A DNA stretch of 38,503 bases from positions 1 to 38,503 of IMG/VR virus record IMGVR_UViG_3300044712_000205; one strand, written 5' to 3'. Below, one piece after another: positions 31,883 through 37,661 of the stretch. The stretch is from a virus. The first letter of the stretch is position 1. Each line of letters begins with the position of its first letter. The notes below the pieces were generated by a model, which was not told the origin of the DNA, ran no database searches, and was given only the letters and a program-made list of their open reading frames with translations. The position numbers were made by a program, and so were the translations under genes.

Positions 31883-32109
31883 GGCTGTGTCGAGTAGTCG
31901 CTTGTGTCCTGTTCCAAGAATGAGCGAACCCCGTTCCATTCACTTACTTGCTCTTTTGTCATCAGTTCCACGCCAGCAGCCACAATGGCTTTCCCGGTCG
32001 CTACTTGGTTTCTCAACCGAAGAATCTCTTTTCTAGCCGTCATCATGGCCGCGAACGCTCCGCCATAAACAGTGCTTGCTCTCGCCTCAAGTTCATCCGT
32101 AATGTCCAT
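31870..32109 (-). CDS. cassette gene, small hypothetical protein, 79 aa
   Basis: MDITDELEARASTVYGGAFA then helices; an upstream ATG (32133) lies in the attC site 7 R'' region and lacks a good ribosome binding site. It ends QPHNV-stop, with AAC GTC TAA lying inside attC site 6, across the cassette boundary. Function unknown. Confidence 0.7.
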   Translation of the reverse strand: MDITDELEARASTVYGGAFAAMMTARKEILRLRNQVATGKAIVAAGVELMTKEQVSEWNGVRSFLEQDTSDYSTQPHNV

Positions 32110-32129
32110 TTCGCCCTCTTCAATCATCC

Positions 32130-32187
32130 GCATAACACGTCGTCCGAATGGACGGCCTACCGGCCGCCCTTCAACTCTGCGTTAGAG
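32130..32187 (+). other. attC site 7
   Basis: R'' GCATAAC (reverse complement of site 6 R'), hairpin with CGGCC / GGCCG and one bulged A, spacer TCTGC, R' GTTAGAG. The L''/L' pairing is imperfect (two mismatches), so it may be a weaker site. Confidence 0.82.
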
Positions 32188-32378
32188 CGCAAGGCATCGC
32201 GTAGCTCTACGGCATTCATCGCCAGCGCTTCCGCGTCTTTTCGACCCTGGCGTTCTCCGGCCTTGTATGCGGCTTGTAAAACTTCGTGCAGGTCTTTTGC
32301 GCCAACTCTGCCGTATAAGGCGCGCTGAACTATGTCGCAAAATCTTTTGCTTCGCTTCTTCCAGTCAGCGAACGCCAT
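32157..32378 (-). CDS. cassette gene, small hypothetical protein, 73 aa
   Basis: MAFADWKKRSKRFCDIVQRA, a basic helical protein. ATG 32378 overlaps the end of the partner gene. It ends RSNAELKGGR-stop: the R' core gives S-N and translation continues through the TCTGC spacer to a stop in the attC site 7 loop. One of two genes in this cassette. Confidence 0.68.
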   Translation of the reverse strand: MAFADWKKRSKRFCDIVQRALYGRVGAKDLHEVLQAAYKAGERQGRKDAEALAMNAVELRDALRSNAELKGGR

Positions 32379-32553
32379 ACGGCCTCCCGTTCTGCAATTC
32401 AAACTTCCGCAGCGTGTCGCTACAGTGGCGCTCGCCGTTTGCAAGCGTCACCATGTCACCGCGACCGCACTCACAGCGCTCTAACCCGTCAGTTGACACG
32501 GACGCTGCGCCATCAGGCTCCGTTCTGGCGTCAGCGAATAATTCAGCGTTCAT
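32365..32553 (-). CDS. cassette gene, small cysteine protein, 62 aa
   Basis: MNAELFADARTEPDGAASVS, then CECGRG and HCSDTL: a probable small metal-binding protein. It overlaps the next gene by 14 bases. Its ATG lies inside the long variable region of attC site 8, so the first 23 or so codons are part of that site's folded region. A start further downstream cannot be excluded. Confidence 0.55.
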   Translation of the reverse strand: MNAELFADARTEPDGAASVSTDGLERCECGRGDMVTLANGERHCSDTLRKFELQNGRPYGVR

Positions 32554-32603
32554 CACTCTTGCTATCTCCCGTAGGCGCAGCGCCGGTTACGTCAGCGTTA
32601 TGC
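32479..32603 (+). other. attC site 8 (long)
   Basis: A 125-base site. R'' CTCTAAC (reverse complement of site 7 R'), R' GTTATGC; the stem CGGaCGCTGCGCC pairs with GGCGCAGCGCCG with one bulged A. The L boxes are weak. The roughly 60-base variable region includes the start of the gene at 32553. Confidence 0.78.
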
Positions 32604-32622
32604 AGATTTTCCGTCTTGTGTG

Positions 32623-32937
32623 TCATGCTGCCATCTGCATTTCTTCATTCATGACGCCAGAATCTTCATCGATCTGCCGCTTCGCCAATCGGTATCCGTG
32701 ACTCTCCTTGTCGTACAGTCCGGCCTCTGCCAGAGCAACGATTTCATAAGCCCACCGCTTCATCCCGGTTTGCTTTACCTCTGCCGTTACGCGCTTTTTG
32801 GCTTCCCACTGCATTTCTCCGATTCGGTAGTTGTCGTTGCTGATCTTCAACAGTTCCGCACGAAGCGAAGCCCGTTCCTGCTCTCCAATAATCGCGGAGT
32901 CGTCTCCAGCCGCAGCAGATTTTTTAACGAGAGCCAT
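32623..32937 (-). CDS. hypothetical early protein, 104 aa
   Basis: MALVKKSAAAGDDSAIIGEQ then a helical charged region (ERASLRAELLKISNDNYRIG). It starts inside the replication gene's end (14-base overlap) and stops 20 bases before attC site 8, so it is the phage-backbone gene at the array edge. It might be a replication accessory by position; not recognised. Confidence 0.65.
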   Translation of the reverse strand: MALVKKSAAAGDDSAIIGEQERASLRAELLKISNDNYRIGEMQWEAKKRVTAEVKQTGMKRWAYEIVALAEAGLYDKESHGYRLAKRQIDEDSGVMNEEMQMAA

Positions 32938-33664
32938 TGGCGTATTTACCTTCGATAACCTTCGCAAAGTTCGTCGGACGCATCAGCCATTCGAGGTCAG
33001 CAATAAACGGCTTCCCCCCGTTCCTACCGTCGCACTGTCCAGTCAGGAACGATGACGGACGGACGTAATTGGCGAAGAATGCGCGGAATGTTTCCATCCC
33101 CTCATCCCTGGTCTTAAAGTCTCCTGATTCGTAAAGCTGCCTCCAGCGAGAACTGATGTACCCGTCTCGGGTCTTGTTCCGTACCTGCATCCGTGGAAGC
33201 GTAGGAAGGGATTCGTGGTACAGGTCGATAATTTCCGAAATGGGGCAGACAGGGCATAACCGCTTGGCGGTTTTGCCTACCTCCGTAGGAGGTAATTCTG
33301 TCTCTCCCTCTGCCTCTGTCTCTCCCTCTCTCTCTCCCTCTGGGGTAGCGGGTTGCTTGCACGCCGCTAGCACATCGCTATCAAAAACCAGAAAACCTCC
33401 ATCGATTAAATGAGTTAGGCCAGATATGACCTCATCGACAGACCAGCGAAGCCGCCAAGCGATTGACGCAGGGTCGCCGTCAATAGAACCGTCCTTTGTT
33501 TCGCTTGCAAGCAGCCATAACATCGGCGCTAGCGCCTTGCTAGCAATCGGCAAGCATTGGAAATCACGATCATCAAGCAATGAGCGCTGAAGCTTTATCC
33601 AAGGCGGGCAACGGTCTTTGTAATGCTGAAACTCGGCCCACTTCTTGATGACGTAGCGAGCCAT
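32924..33664 (-). CDS. phage replication protein (O/DnaD-like organiser)
   Basis: A 246-residue protein. The N-terminal part (AEFQHYKDRCPPWIKLQRSL, then RLRWSVDEVISGLTHLIDGGFLV, about 70-95) is a winged-helix of the kind in phage replisome organisers. A low-complexity acidic linker follows (EGEREGETEAEGETE, about 109-123), then a C-terminal region (NKTRDGYISSRWRQLYESG). It would open the origin and recruit the host helicase; no phage helicase gene is present. Coupled upstream by ATGA. Confidence 0.72.
   Translation of the reverse strand: MARYVIKKWAEFQHYKDRCPPWIKLQRSLLDDRDFQCLPIASKALAPMLWLLASETKDGSIDGDPASIAWRLRWSVDEVISGLTHLIDGGFLVFDSDVLAACKQPATPEGEREGETEAEGETELPPTEVGKTAKRLCPVCPISEIIDLYHESLPTLPRMQVRNKTRDGYISSRWRQLYESGDFKTRDEGMETFRAFFANYVRPSSFLTGQCDGRNGGKPFIADLEWLMRPTNFAKVIEGKYANGSR
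33278..33341. repeat. origin-like hairpin and repeats within the replication gene
   Basis: A perfect 7-base hairpin (TACCTCC-GTA-GGAGGTA, 33278-33294) is followed by three copies of TCTCTCCCTCT at 33301, 33319 and 33331. They encode the acidic linker. Lambda keeps its origin repeats inside the O gene; this is a comparable candidate, by analogy only. Confidence 0.5.
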
Positions 33665-33963
33665 CAGGCGACCTTCCTTTCCTGTTCCTTGAGAGCGCGG
33701 CGGGTCATTTCCAGCAGTTCGAGTTCTGTTACCTCGTACTTGCGCTCGAACGCCTTACGGCCCATGCCATGAAGCCCGGTTTGTCCTGTGTGGTGTTCCG
33801 GGCAAAGCGGTATCGTTTCGGTGTCATCCGCCCGCCTGCCTGCTCCAGTTCCTGTGCGAATGTGATGCACCTGGGCCGGTGTTTCTCCGTAGCAAAGAAG
33901 ACGACATAGCATGCAGCCGAGTTCTGCGACCTTGCCCATGTGTCTGCGTCCAGCAGCGCTCAT
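33664..33963 (-). CDS. Ref-like HNH nuclease
   Basis: A 99-residue protein with the P1 Ref/HNH pattern: AELGCMLCRLL (13-23), AQVHHIRTG (30-38), IPLCPEHHTG (51-60), then FERKYEVTELELLE. The HH pair and CPEHH supply metal and active-site residues. Ref is a RecA-dependent nuclease in P1; here it sits among recombination genes. Start at the ATGA overlap 33960-33963; a longer upstream frame lies within the preceding gene. Confidence 0.82.
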   Translation of the reverse strand: MSAAGRRHMGKVAELGCMLCRLLCYGETPAQVHHIRTGTGAGRRADDTETIPLCPEHHTGQTGLHGMGRKAFERKYEVTELELLEMTRRALKEQERKVA

Positions 33964-34274
33964 GACCAGACCACCGGCTTTTCGCCCATGCGCTGAACAA
34001 GCCATGATGACGTTCCTGCAATCTTGGACATCAGCATCCATGGAAGGCGGCGCTTCTTGCCCTGCTCCATGGCTTGCTTCACATGGCCAGGCAAAATCCC
34101 GGCGCAGTTCTTGACCTCAACGCACCATGTTTTCCCGTTTGCATCGGTTCCGATAAGGTCGCCAGCGGAAATTCCTGCCGTGATCTGATCCACTACCCAA
34201 TCACGGTCGCGCAAAAGGTTTGCTGCCTCGCATTGTCCGCGAGCGCCCTTGCGGCGAGAGGTAGCGCCGCTCAT
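33960..34274 (-). CDS. Hjc-like PD-(D/E)XK nuclease
   Basis: A 104-residue nuclease with the archaeal-Hjc-type core: RRKGARGQCEAANLLR (E16), GDLIGTDANGK (D39), CVEVKN (E53, K55). This E...D...ExK arrangement cleaves branched or four-way DNA in related proteins. It is coupled to ninB by ATGA (34271-34274) and to the Ref-like gene by ATGA. With RusA it makes a second probable junction nuclease in the same operon. Confidence 0.8.
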   Translation of the reverse strand: MSGATSRRKGARGQCEAANLLRDRDWVVDQITAGISAGDLIGTDANGKTWCVEVKNCAGILPGHVKQAMEQGKKRRLPWMLMSKIAGTSSWLVQRMGEKPVVWS

Positions 34275-34651
34275 GCTGCAATCCTCTCGTCTTCCACGAT
34301 CCACCTCGCACCACAGACGGACTTGCACCAGCGGACCGGGGAGCAGTTCAGCCCCTGCGAACTCGGGTCGTCGCCAATGGCGAAGGCTTGGGTTATCGCG
34401 TCGGTGCATTGCTGGCGGTTCAGGTCCAAGCTGCTACCTCCGAGCATGATTAGCCCCGCCTGCCCTTCTCCGCGATCTATTCCTGGCATCAGACGCCATC
34501 CGAGGATGGTCCCGGCGATCATGTGCCGCCAATCTGCTTTGGACAGCCGAAACCCGTGCCACTCGATCTGAGCGGCCAAATCACCGCAAGCGGCGTTGAA
34601 CAGGTTTAGCTGCTCTCGGGTTGTTAGGTCTTCGGACCAGTTGCGGTTCAT
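34271..34651 (-). CDS. ninB: NinB-like recombination protein
   Basis: A 126-residue protein with the NinB/Orf signature: WHGFRLSKADWRHMIAGTIL (31-50), MPGIDRG (55-61), IMLGGSSLDLN (68-78), AITQAFAIG. Lambda Orf helps load recombinase and binds SSB and single-stranded DNA. The SSB and exonuclease here are on the opposite operon. ATG 34651 with GGAGAAAGAG upstream; a longer frame to 34744 runs into the neighbour. Confidence 0.8.
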   Translation of the reverse strand: MNRNWSEDLTTREQLNLFNAACGDLAAQIEWHGFRLSKADWRHMIAGTILGWRLMPGIDRGEGQAGLIMLGGSSLDLNRQQCTDAITQAFAIGDDPSSQGLNCSPVRWCKSVCGARWIVEDERIAA

Positions 34652-34656
34652 TGCTA

Positions 34657-35085
34657 TTACTCTTTCTCCGAGAGAAGAGCATCGATTGCGTATTGAGGAA
34701 TTCTGTAGCCCATCAGACGCAATGATTTGAGTCTTTCCGAACACGCCTCTGGTGTTGGGTCGTTAAACCTTTCTCCGTCATGCGGAAGCCCGATTTCTCG
34801 GCGCGGTATCAAATCGAGAGACCAATAGTGCAATCGATGAGACAAAGCCCATATTGAACAAATTACATAGGCGAAAGCGGCTCTCCATCTGTTCGCATAT
34901 CTCATAGTCCTTGTTTCTATATCCCACTCGCCATGCAACCTTGGCATCCAAGAAATTTGAAGTTGTGGGATTGGAGGAATAATCGGTTTATTTCCGGCGA
35001 TGTGCGTCGTCCATCCGCCCATTACGTCCTCGTAAACGTAGGCATCACACATGAAGTTATCGCTGCTGAATCTGCAATAGCTCAT
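34657..35085 (-). CDS. conserved phage protein, MSYCRFS family, 142 aa
   Basis: Begins MSYCRFSSDNFMCDAYVYED, then GGWTTHIAGN, a pattern shared by uncharacterised phage early proteins. A hydrophobic segment (AAFAYVICSIWALSHRLHYW, about 79-98) suggests membrane association. The start overlaps the previous stop as ATGA (35082-35085). AT-rich relative to its neighbours. Confidence 0.7.
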   Translation of the reverse strand: MSYCRFSSDNFMCDAYVYEDVMGGWTTHIAGNKPIIPPIPQLQISWMPRLHGEWDIETRTMRYANRWRAAFAYVICSIWALSHRLHYWSLDLIPRREIGLPHDGERFNDPTPEACSERLKSLRLMGYRIPQYAIDALLSEKE

Positions 35086-35414
35086 AGCGCCATCCCGTAA
35101 ATATTCGATCCCCACAAAACTGTCGGAGAAAGGTGGCGCTCCGGGTGGCTGTCATAGCCAATCTTCACGATCAGACCCGCCCGCGCTGCACGCTGGAATA
35201 CCGCACCGAATGCCTTGGCGGTCGTCGGCGGATCGATCAGGCAAGCTCGGCGGAAGTCGTAGCTGGTGAATCGCTGGTGCTGCATGGCGAAGGAACGCAG
35301 GGCGGCATACGCCTCATCGGCCCACCCCGGAGATACCGCCTCGGCGTGATCGGCTGCTAGAGCCATGCCAGCGTTTGCGCGATTGCGGGCGACTTGGGTA
35401 GCGGTCAGCATCAC
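35082..35414 (-). CDS. hypothetical early protein, 110 aa
   Basis: Contains RNRANAGMALAADHAEAVS and AFGAVFQRAARAGLIVKIGY, then LSPTVLWGSN: a small winged-helix-like protein common near phage replication genes. ATGATG start (35414 or 35411) overlapping the previous stop. DNA binding is likely but not shown. Confidence 0.65.
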   Translation of the reverse strand: MMLTATQVARNRANAGMALAADHAEAVSPGWADEAYAALRSFAMQHQRFTSYDFRRACLIDPPTTAKAFGAVFQRAARAGLIVKIGYDSHPERHLSPTVLWGSNIYGMAL

Positions 35415-35707
35415 TCGGCTCCTTGGCGAGTAGGAGCGGAATGCTTCTTCGGCTTACCGGCGATGCGGAGCATCTCGTCGGTGCCTTTCTGGTCGCGGAT
35501 CGGGCGAAGCCATGCGTCAGGAACCGTGGTAGCTATACGACCGGGGTATACGGACAACAGCTTGACATCCACGCGCCAAGAGTCAGCCACCATTCCATCC
35601 ACAAACTTCACCGACGATCGGAACTCGACGCAACGCACTACCTTCCCCAAGTTTTTCTTGTTATCGCAACGAACGATAACTGCGACTTCTCCCGGTTTGC
35701 AGTTCAT
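35411..35707 (-). CDS. conserved small phage protein, 98 aa
   Basis: A beta-rich N-terminal half (NCKPGEVAVIVRCDNKKNLG) and a C-terminal VPDAWLRPIRDQKGTDEM (about 63-80), a pattern recurring in small phage early proteins. Start coupled by GTGATG. Function unknown. Confidence 0.7.
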   Translation of the reverse strand: MNCKPGEVAVIVRCDNKKNLGKVVRCVEFRSSVKFVDGMVADSWRVDVKLLSVYPGRIATTVPDAWLRPIRDQKGTDEMLRIAGKPKKHSAPTRQGAE

Positions 35708-35877
35708 CACTTCACTCCCCTGCATTGGTTGCACTTCGACTTACCCGGAGCGAACTGGCCGAGGCTTCGGCGCACTCCACATCCGGGGCATAGCTTTAGG
35801 TTGTGGTTCAGCACCAAGCGCCTGTCCGTGGCTTCGCGGTACTGCGCTAAGTGGTTGCCGTTCGTGGACATGCTCAT
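35707..35877 (-). CDS. small zinc-ribbon protein, 56 aa
   Basis: MSMSTNGNHLAQYREATDRR..., with CPGCG (30-34) and CNQC (49-52), a compact zinc ribbon. ATG overlaps the previous stop; the stop overlaps the next start. Likely binds nucleic acid. Clear from overlaps and paired cysteines. Confidence 0.65.
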   Translation of the reverse strand: MSMSTNGNHLAQYREATDRRLVLNHNLKLCPGCGVRRSLGQFAPGKSKCNQCRGVK

Positions 35878-36203
35878 GCCTCAAGCCTCCACACGGAATT
35901 CCCCTTGGCATTCAGCAAGCGGGAAACGACCTTGCGGCTCGCCATGTTCCACAGCAGTTCCGTAACGCGCTTCTTGGTCAGGTCGCCAAGACGCCCAGAG
36001 GTAATCAGCCGGTCGTAAATCTTTGACGGCATCATGGGAGTCTCGTAGTCCATCACCGAACGGATGCGGCCACAGTCGGAGTCTTCGTCAATCACTTCCC
36101 CTATAGGACGGCGCGGGGCGTGGAAGGCGGTAAGCTGCGCGGCCAAGGTCATCGGAATAGACGACGGGCCTAGAGTCATGGATGACGGCGCTGGAATACT
36201 CAT
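35874..36203 (-). CDS. hypothetical early protein, putative winged helix, 109 aa
   Basis: A disordered Ser/Pro-rich start, then PSKIYDRLITSGRLGDLTKK RVTELLWNMASRKVVSRLLN, which has the spacing of a winged-helix domain (about 58-105). It lies early in the minus operon and may be a replication or regulatory DNA-binding protein. ATG 36203 has GGGGAG close upstream. Confidence 0.6.
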   Translation of the reverse strand: MSIPAPSSMTLGPSSIPMTLAAQLTAFHAPRRPIGEVIDEDSDCGRIRSVMDYETPMMPSKIYDRLITSGRLGDLTKKRVTELLWNMASRKVVSRLLNAKGNSVWRLEA

Positions 36204-36228
36204 GTTCTCCCCTTATGTCGATCTGTAC

Positions 36229-36453
36229 TTAGTTGGGACTAGACGAATTACCGGATGGACGGGATAGCGTAATCACCCCGTCACGCGGCATAGTTAGGCT
36301 GTGAGAATCCATGCCCAACCGATAGCGGCGAATCAAAAAAACGTGCTTGCGGATAACGTCGCGGGCATGTGCGTAGTTGCGGAAGGACCAGAGCGTGCGG
36401 ATGCACTTGACCGATACATCGGCGGGGCTGACAGGGTAGAGTGCGGAGGTCAC
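36229..36453 (-). CDS. hypothetical protein after cro, 74 aa
   Basis: GTG start directly after the cro stop, with GGAG about 10 bases upstream. A basic protein (HARDVIRKHVFLIRRYRLGM). It takes the place where lambda has cII, but no CII-like helix-turn-helix is seen. Function unknown. Confidence 0.5.
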   Translation of the reverse strand: MTSALYPVSPADVSVKCIRTLWSFRNYAHARDVIRKHVFLIRRYRLGMDSHSLTMPRDGVITLSRPSGNSSSPN

Positions 36454-36648
36454 TTATTTGGAACTCCGAGCAGACCGACGCTTCGGCCGATCAAGGAACA
36501 GATCGGGATGGTCCAACTTCACCCGGGCCGGAATCCCTCGCGTTATCCAGTTCTGAACCCGCTGCACGCCGCCGATCTTCTTGAAGCCAAGAAGCTTTGC
36601 CAGCTTTGCGGGTCCGCCGAGACTTTCGATGCGCTGTTTGTCGTCCAT
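36454..36648 (-). CDS. cro: Cro-like repressor
   Basis: A 64-residue helix-turn-helix protein: RIESLGGPAKLAKLLGF, then GGVQRVQNWITRGIPARVKL, a YdaS/Cro-type domain with a basic tail. First gene of the minus-strand early operon and divergent from the CI-type gene. The ATG at 36648 lies only about 9 bases after the -10 of its promoter, so its mRNA is probably leaderless. It would repress the facing promoter by binding the GTTTAA repeats. Confidence 0.78.
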   Translation of the reverse strand: MDDKQRIESLGGPAKLAKLLGFKKIGGVQRVQNWITRGIPARVKLDHPDLFLDRPKRRSARSSK

Positions 36649-36656
36649 AGCTACGC

Positions 36657-36684
36657 ATTCTACACGCGCCGTTTAATATGTCAA
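36657..36684 (-). promoter_or_regulatory. early promoter for cro and the minus operon
   Basis: On the minus strand: TTGACA (36684-36679), 16-base spacer, TAGAAT (36662-36657). A GTTTAA repeat (36671-36677) lies within the spacer, so a bound repressor would block RNA polymerase. Confidence 0.7.
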
Positions 36685-36725
36685 CAGCGCGTTTAATCGG
36701 CTCGTTTAACAACGCCGCGTTTAGC
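36671..36725. promoter_or_regulatory. operator-like GTTTAA repeats in the switch
   Basis: GTTTAAT at 36671 and 36691, GTTTAAC at 36704, GTTTAGC at 36719, all in one orientation between cro and the CI-type gene. A fifth GTTTAAT is in the -10 of the 37467 promoter. A 9-base repeat TTAGCTATG also occurs twice (36721 and 36738). Likely repressor and Cro binding sites. Confidence 0.55.
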
Positions 36726-36743
36726 TATGGCAATGTGTTAGCT

Positions 36744-37283
36744 ATGCATGAGTCGATGATCCGGCTATACGAAGCCGCCGAAACCATTAAGAAAACGACA
36801 GGGCAAACCAATGTGGCGATGCTGCTGAACGAAACGCCGCAGACGCTGAACAATTGGGAAACCCGGGGGATATCCAAGCGCGGGGCAATTACTGCCCAAG
36901 CGGCTATTGGATGCAACGCGGACTGGCTTATCTCTGGCGAAGGCGACATGCTGATCGGATCGAAGCCTCCTGCCGCTACTCAAGAGGCCAAAAGACCAGA
37001 TCACAACCCCGCCACACGAAAATCTAGCCACACCGTAGGGATTGCCCCTACAGCTGTAACACTTGACCTACCCGCTCAATACCTGGTGGTCTGGGAGCAA
37101 TTGCAACAACTCGAACCAAGAGACCGAGAAGAATGGCTGGCACGCCTTGAAATCGCTGCCGGCCAAGCACGATTAGCGCGACTCGGTAATTCGGCCCCTA
37201 CCCTGCCGTCCAATAACAACCATTCATCGGGCGGCTCTTCACAAGAACAGCCGCCACCGCGAAAAGCATCGCGCCCCCGGTAG
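36744..37283 (+). CDS. CI-type repressor without peptidase domain
   Basis: A 179-residue protein. Residues about 8-70 are a phage CI helix-turn-helix: RLYEAAETIKKTTGQTNVAM, LLNETPQTLNNWETRGISKRG, then CNADWLISGEG. The C-terminal part has a helix (LPAQYLVVWEQLQQLEPRDR) and a Pro/Ser-rich end. No S24/LexA self-cleavage domain is present, so induction by RecA self-cleavage is not expected. ATG 36744 fits the domain; an ATG at 36678 would add 22 residues overlapping the operators. It should maintain lysogeny and oppose cro. Confidence 0.8.
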   Translation: MHESMIRLYEAAETIKKTTGQTNVAMLLNETPQTLNNWETRGISKRGAITAQAAIGCNADWLISGEGDMLIGSKPPAATQEAKRPDHNPATRKSSHTVGIAPTAVTLDLPAQYLVVWEQLQQLEPRDREEWLARLEIAAGQARLARLGNSAPTLPSNNNHSSGGSSQEQPPPRKASRPR

Positions 37284-37420
37284 TCCCACCCGGGTGGCGC
37301 GTCATTACGGGACTTCCGCCGAAATATCCATGTCGATATTAGGGAGTCCTGCGATGTACTAGGCAATACCAAAGTAATACCAACTATGCAATAAGTAATA
37401 AACCGACTAATAAACACCGA

Positions 37421-37444
37421 TCCCGCCATGTGCGGGATTTTTTT
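37421..37444 (+). terminator. rho-independent terminator after the repressor
   Basis: TCCCGC-CATGT-GCGGGA stem-loop at 37421-37437 followed by seven T. It ends the repressor transcript and isolates it from the 37467 promoter. Confidence 0.88.
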
Positions 37445-37455
37445 CGTCCTCGATT

Positions 37456-37500
37456 ACACAAAGTGTTTGACATTAGGCTACACATCCTGTTTAATGTGTA
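37456..37500 (+). promoter_or_regulatory. promoter 37467 with palindromic operators
   Basis: TTGACA 37467-37472, 17-base spacer, TTTAAT 37490-37495. A perfect dyad ACACAAAGTGT (37456-37466) touches the -35, and TACACAT-N8-ATGTGTA (37479-37500) spans the -10. It should drive tRNA-Gly, the repeat protein and the recombination-integration operon under repressor control. Confidence 0.75.
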
Positions 37501-37661
37501 ACCAGACCGCAGCACATCGCGGCAGCAGCAAACCGAAAGGCACTCCCACAGCATCAAGCCGGTACTAGCCCCGCTACAAGGCCCTTGGAATGTGGATCAC
37601 CGAGTAGGCGTAGTCAGCAGCACAAGCAGTTCGGAGGAATGTTTGTAGTGCCGATTCAAGA

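Larger units (their letters stand above)
30136..32603 (+). mobile_element. integron-type gene cassette array without integrase
   Basis: Eight attC sites on the plus strand enclose seven complete cassettes. Boundaries by G^TTRRRY are 30186-30640, 30641-30900, 30901-31182, 31183-31552, 31553-31876, 31877-32181 and 32182-32597. For every cassette the TTRRRY at its left end is complementary to the R'' core of its own attC at its right end, as expected from a circular precursor. All eight enclosed genes read on the minus strand with the phage early operon. No intI, attI or Pc promoter is seen. Sizes of about 260-455 bp are ordinary for cassettes. Confidence 0.93.
37284..37661. other. 378-base regulatory gap without a gene
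   Basis: From left to right: a 6-base hairpin (AATATC-CATGTC-GATATT, 37323-37340), a short AT-rich stretch with AATACCAA twice, a rho-independent terminator, the 37467 promoter with its palindromes, and a leader of about 160 bases running into tRNA-Gly in which I see no other element. A candidate region for attP arm sites, but none could be shown. Confidence 0.5.
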
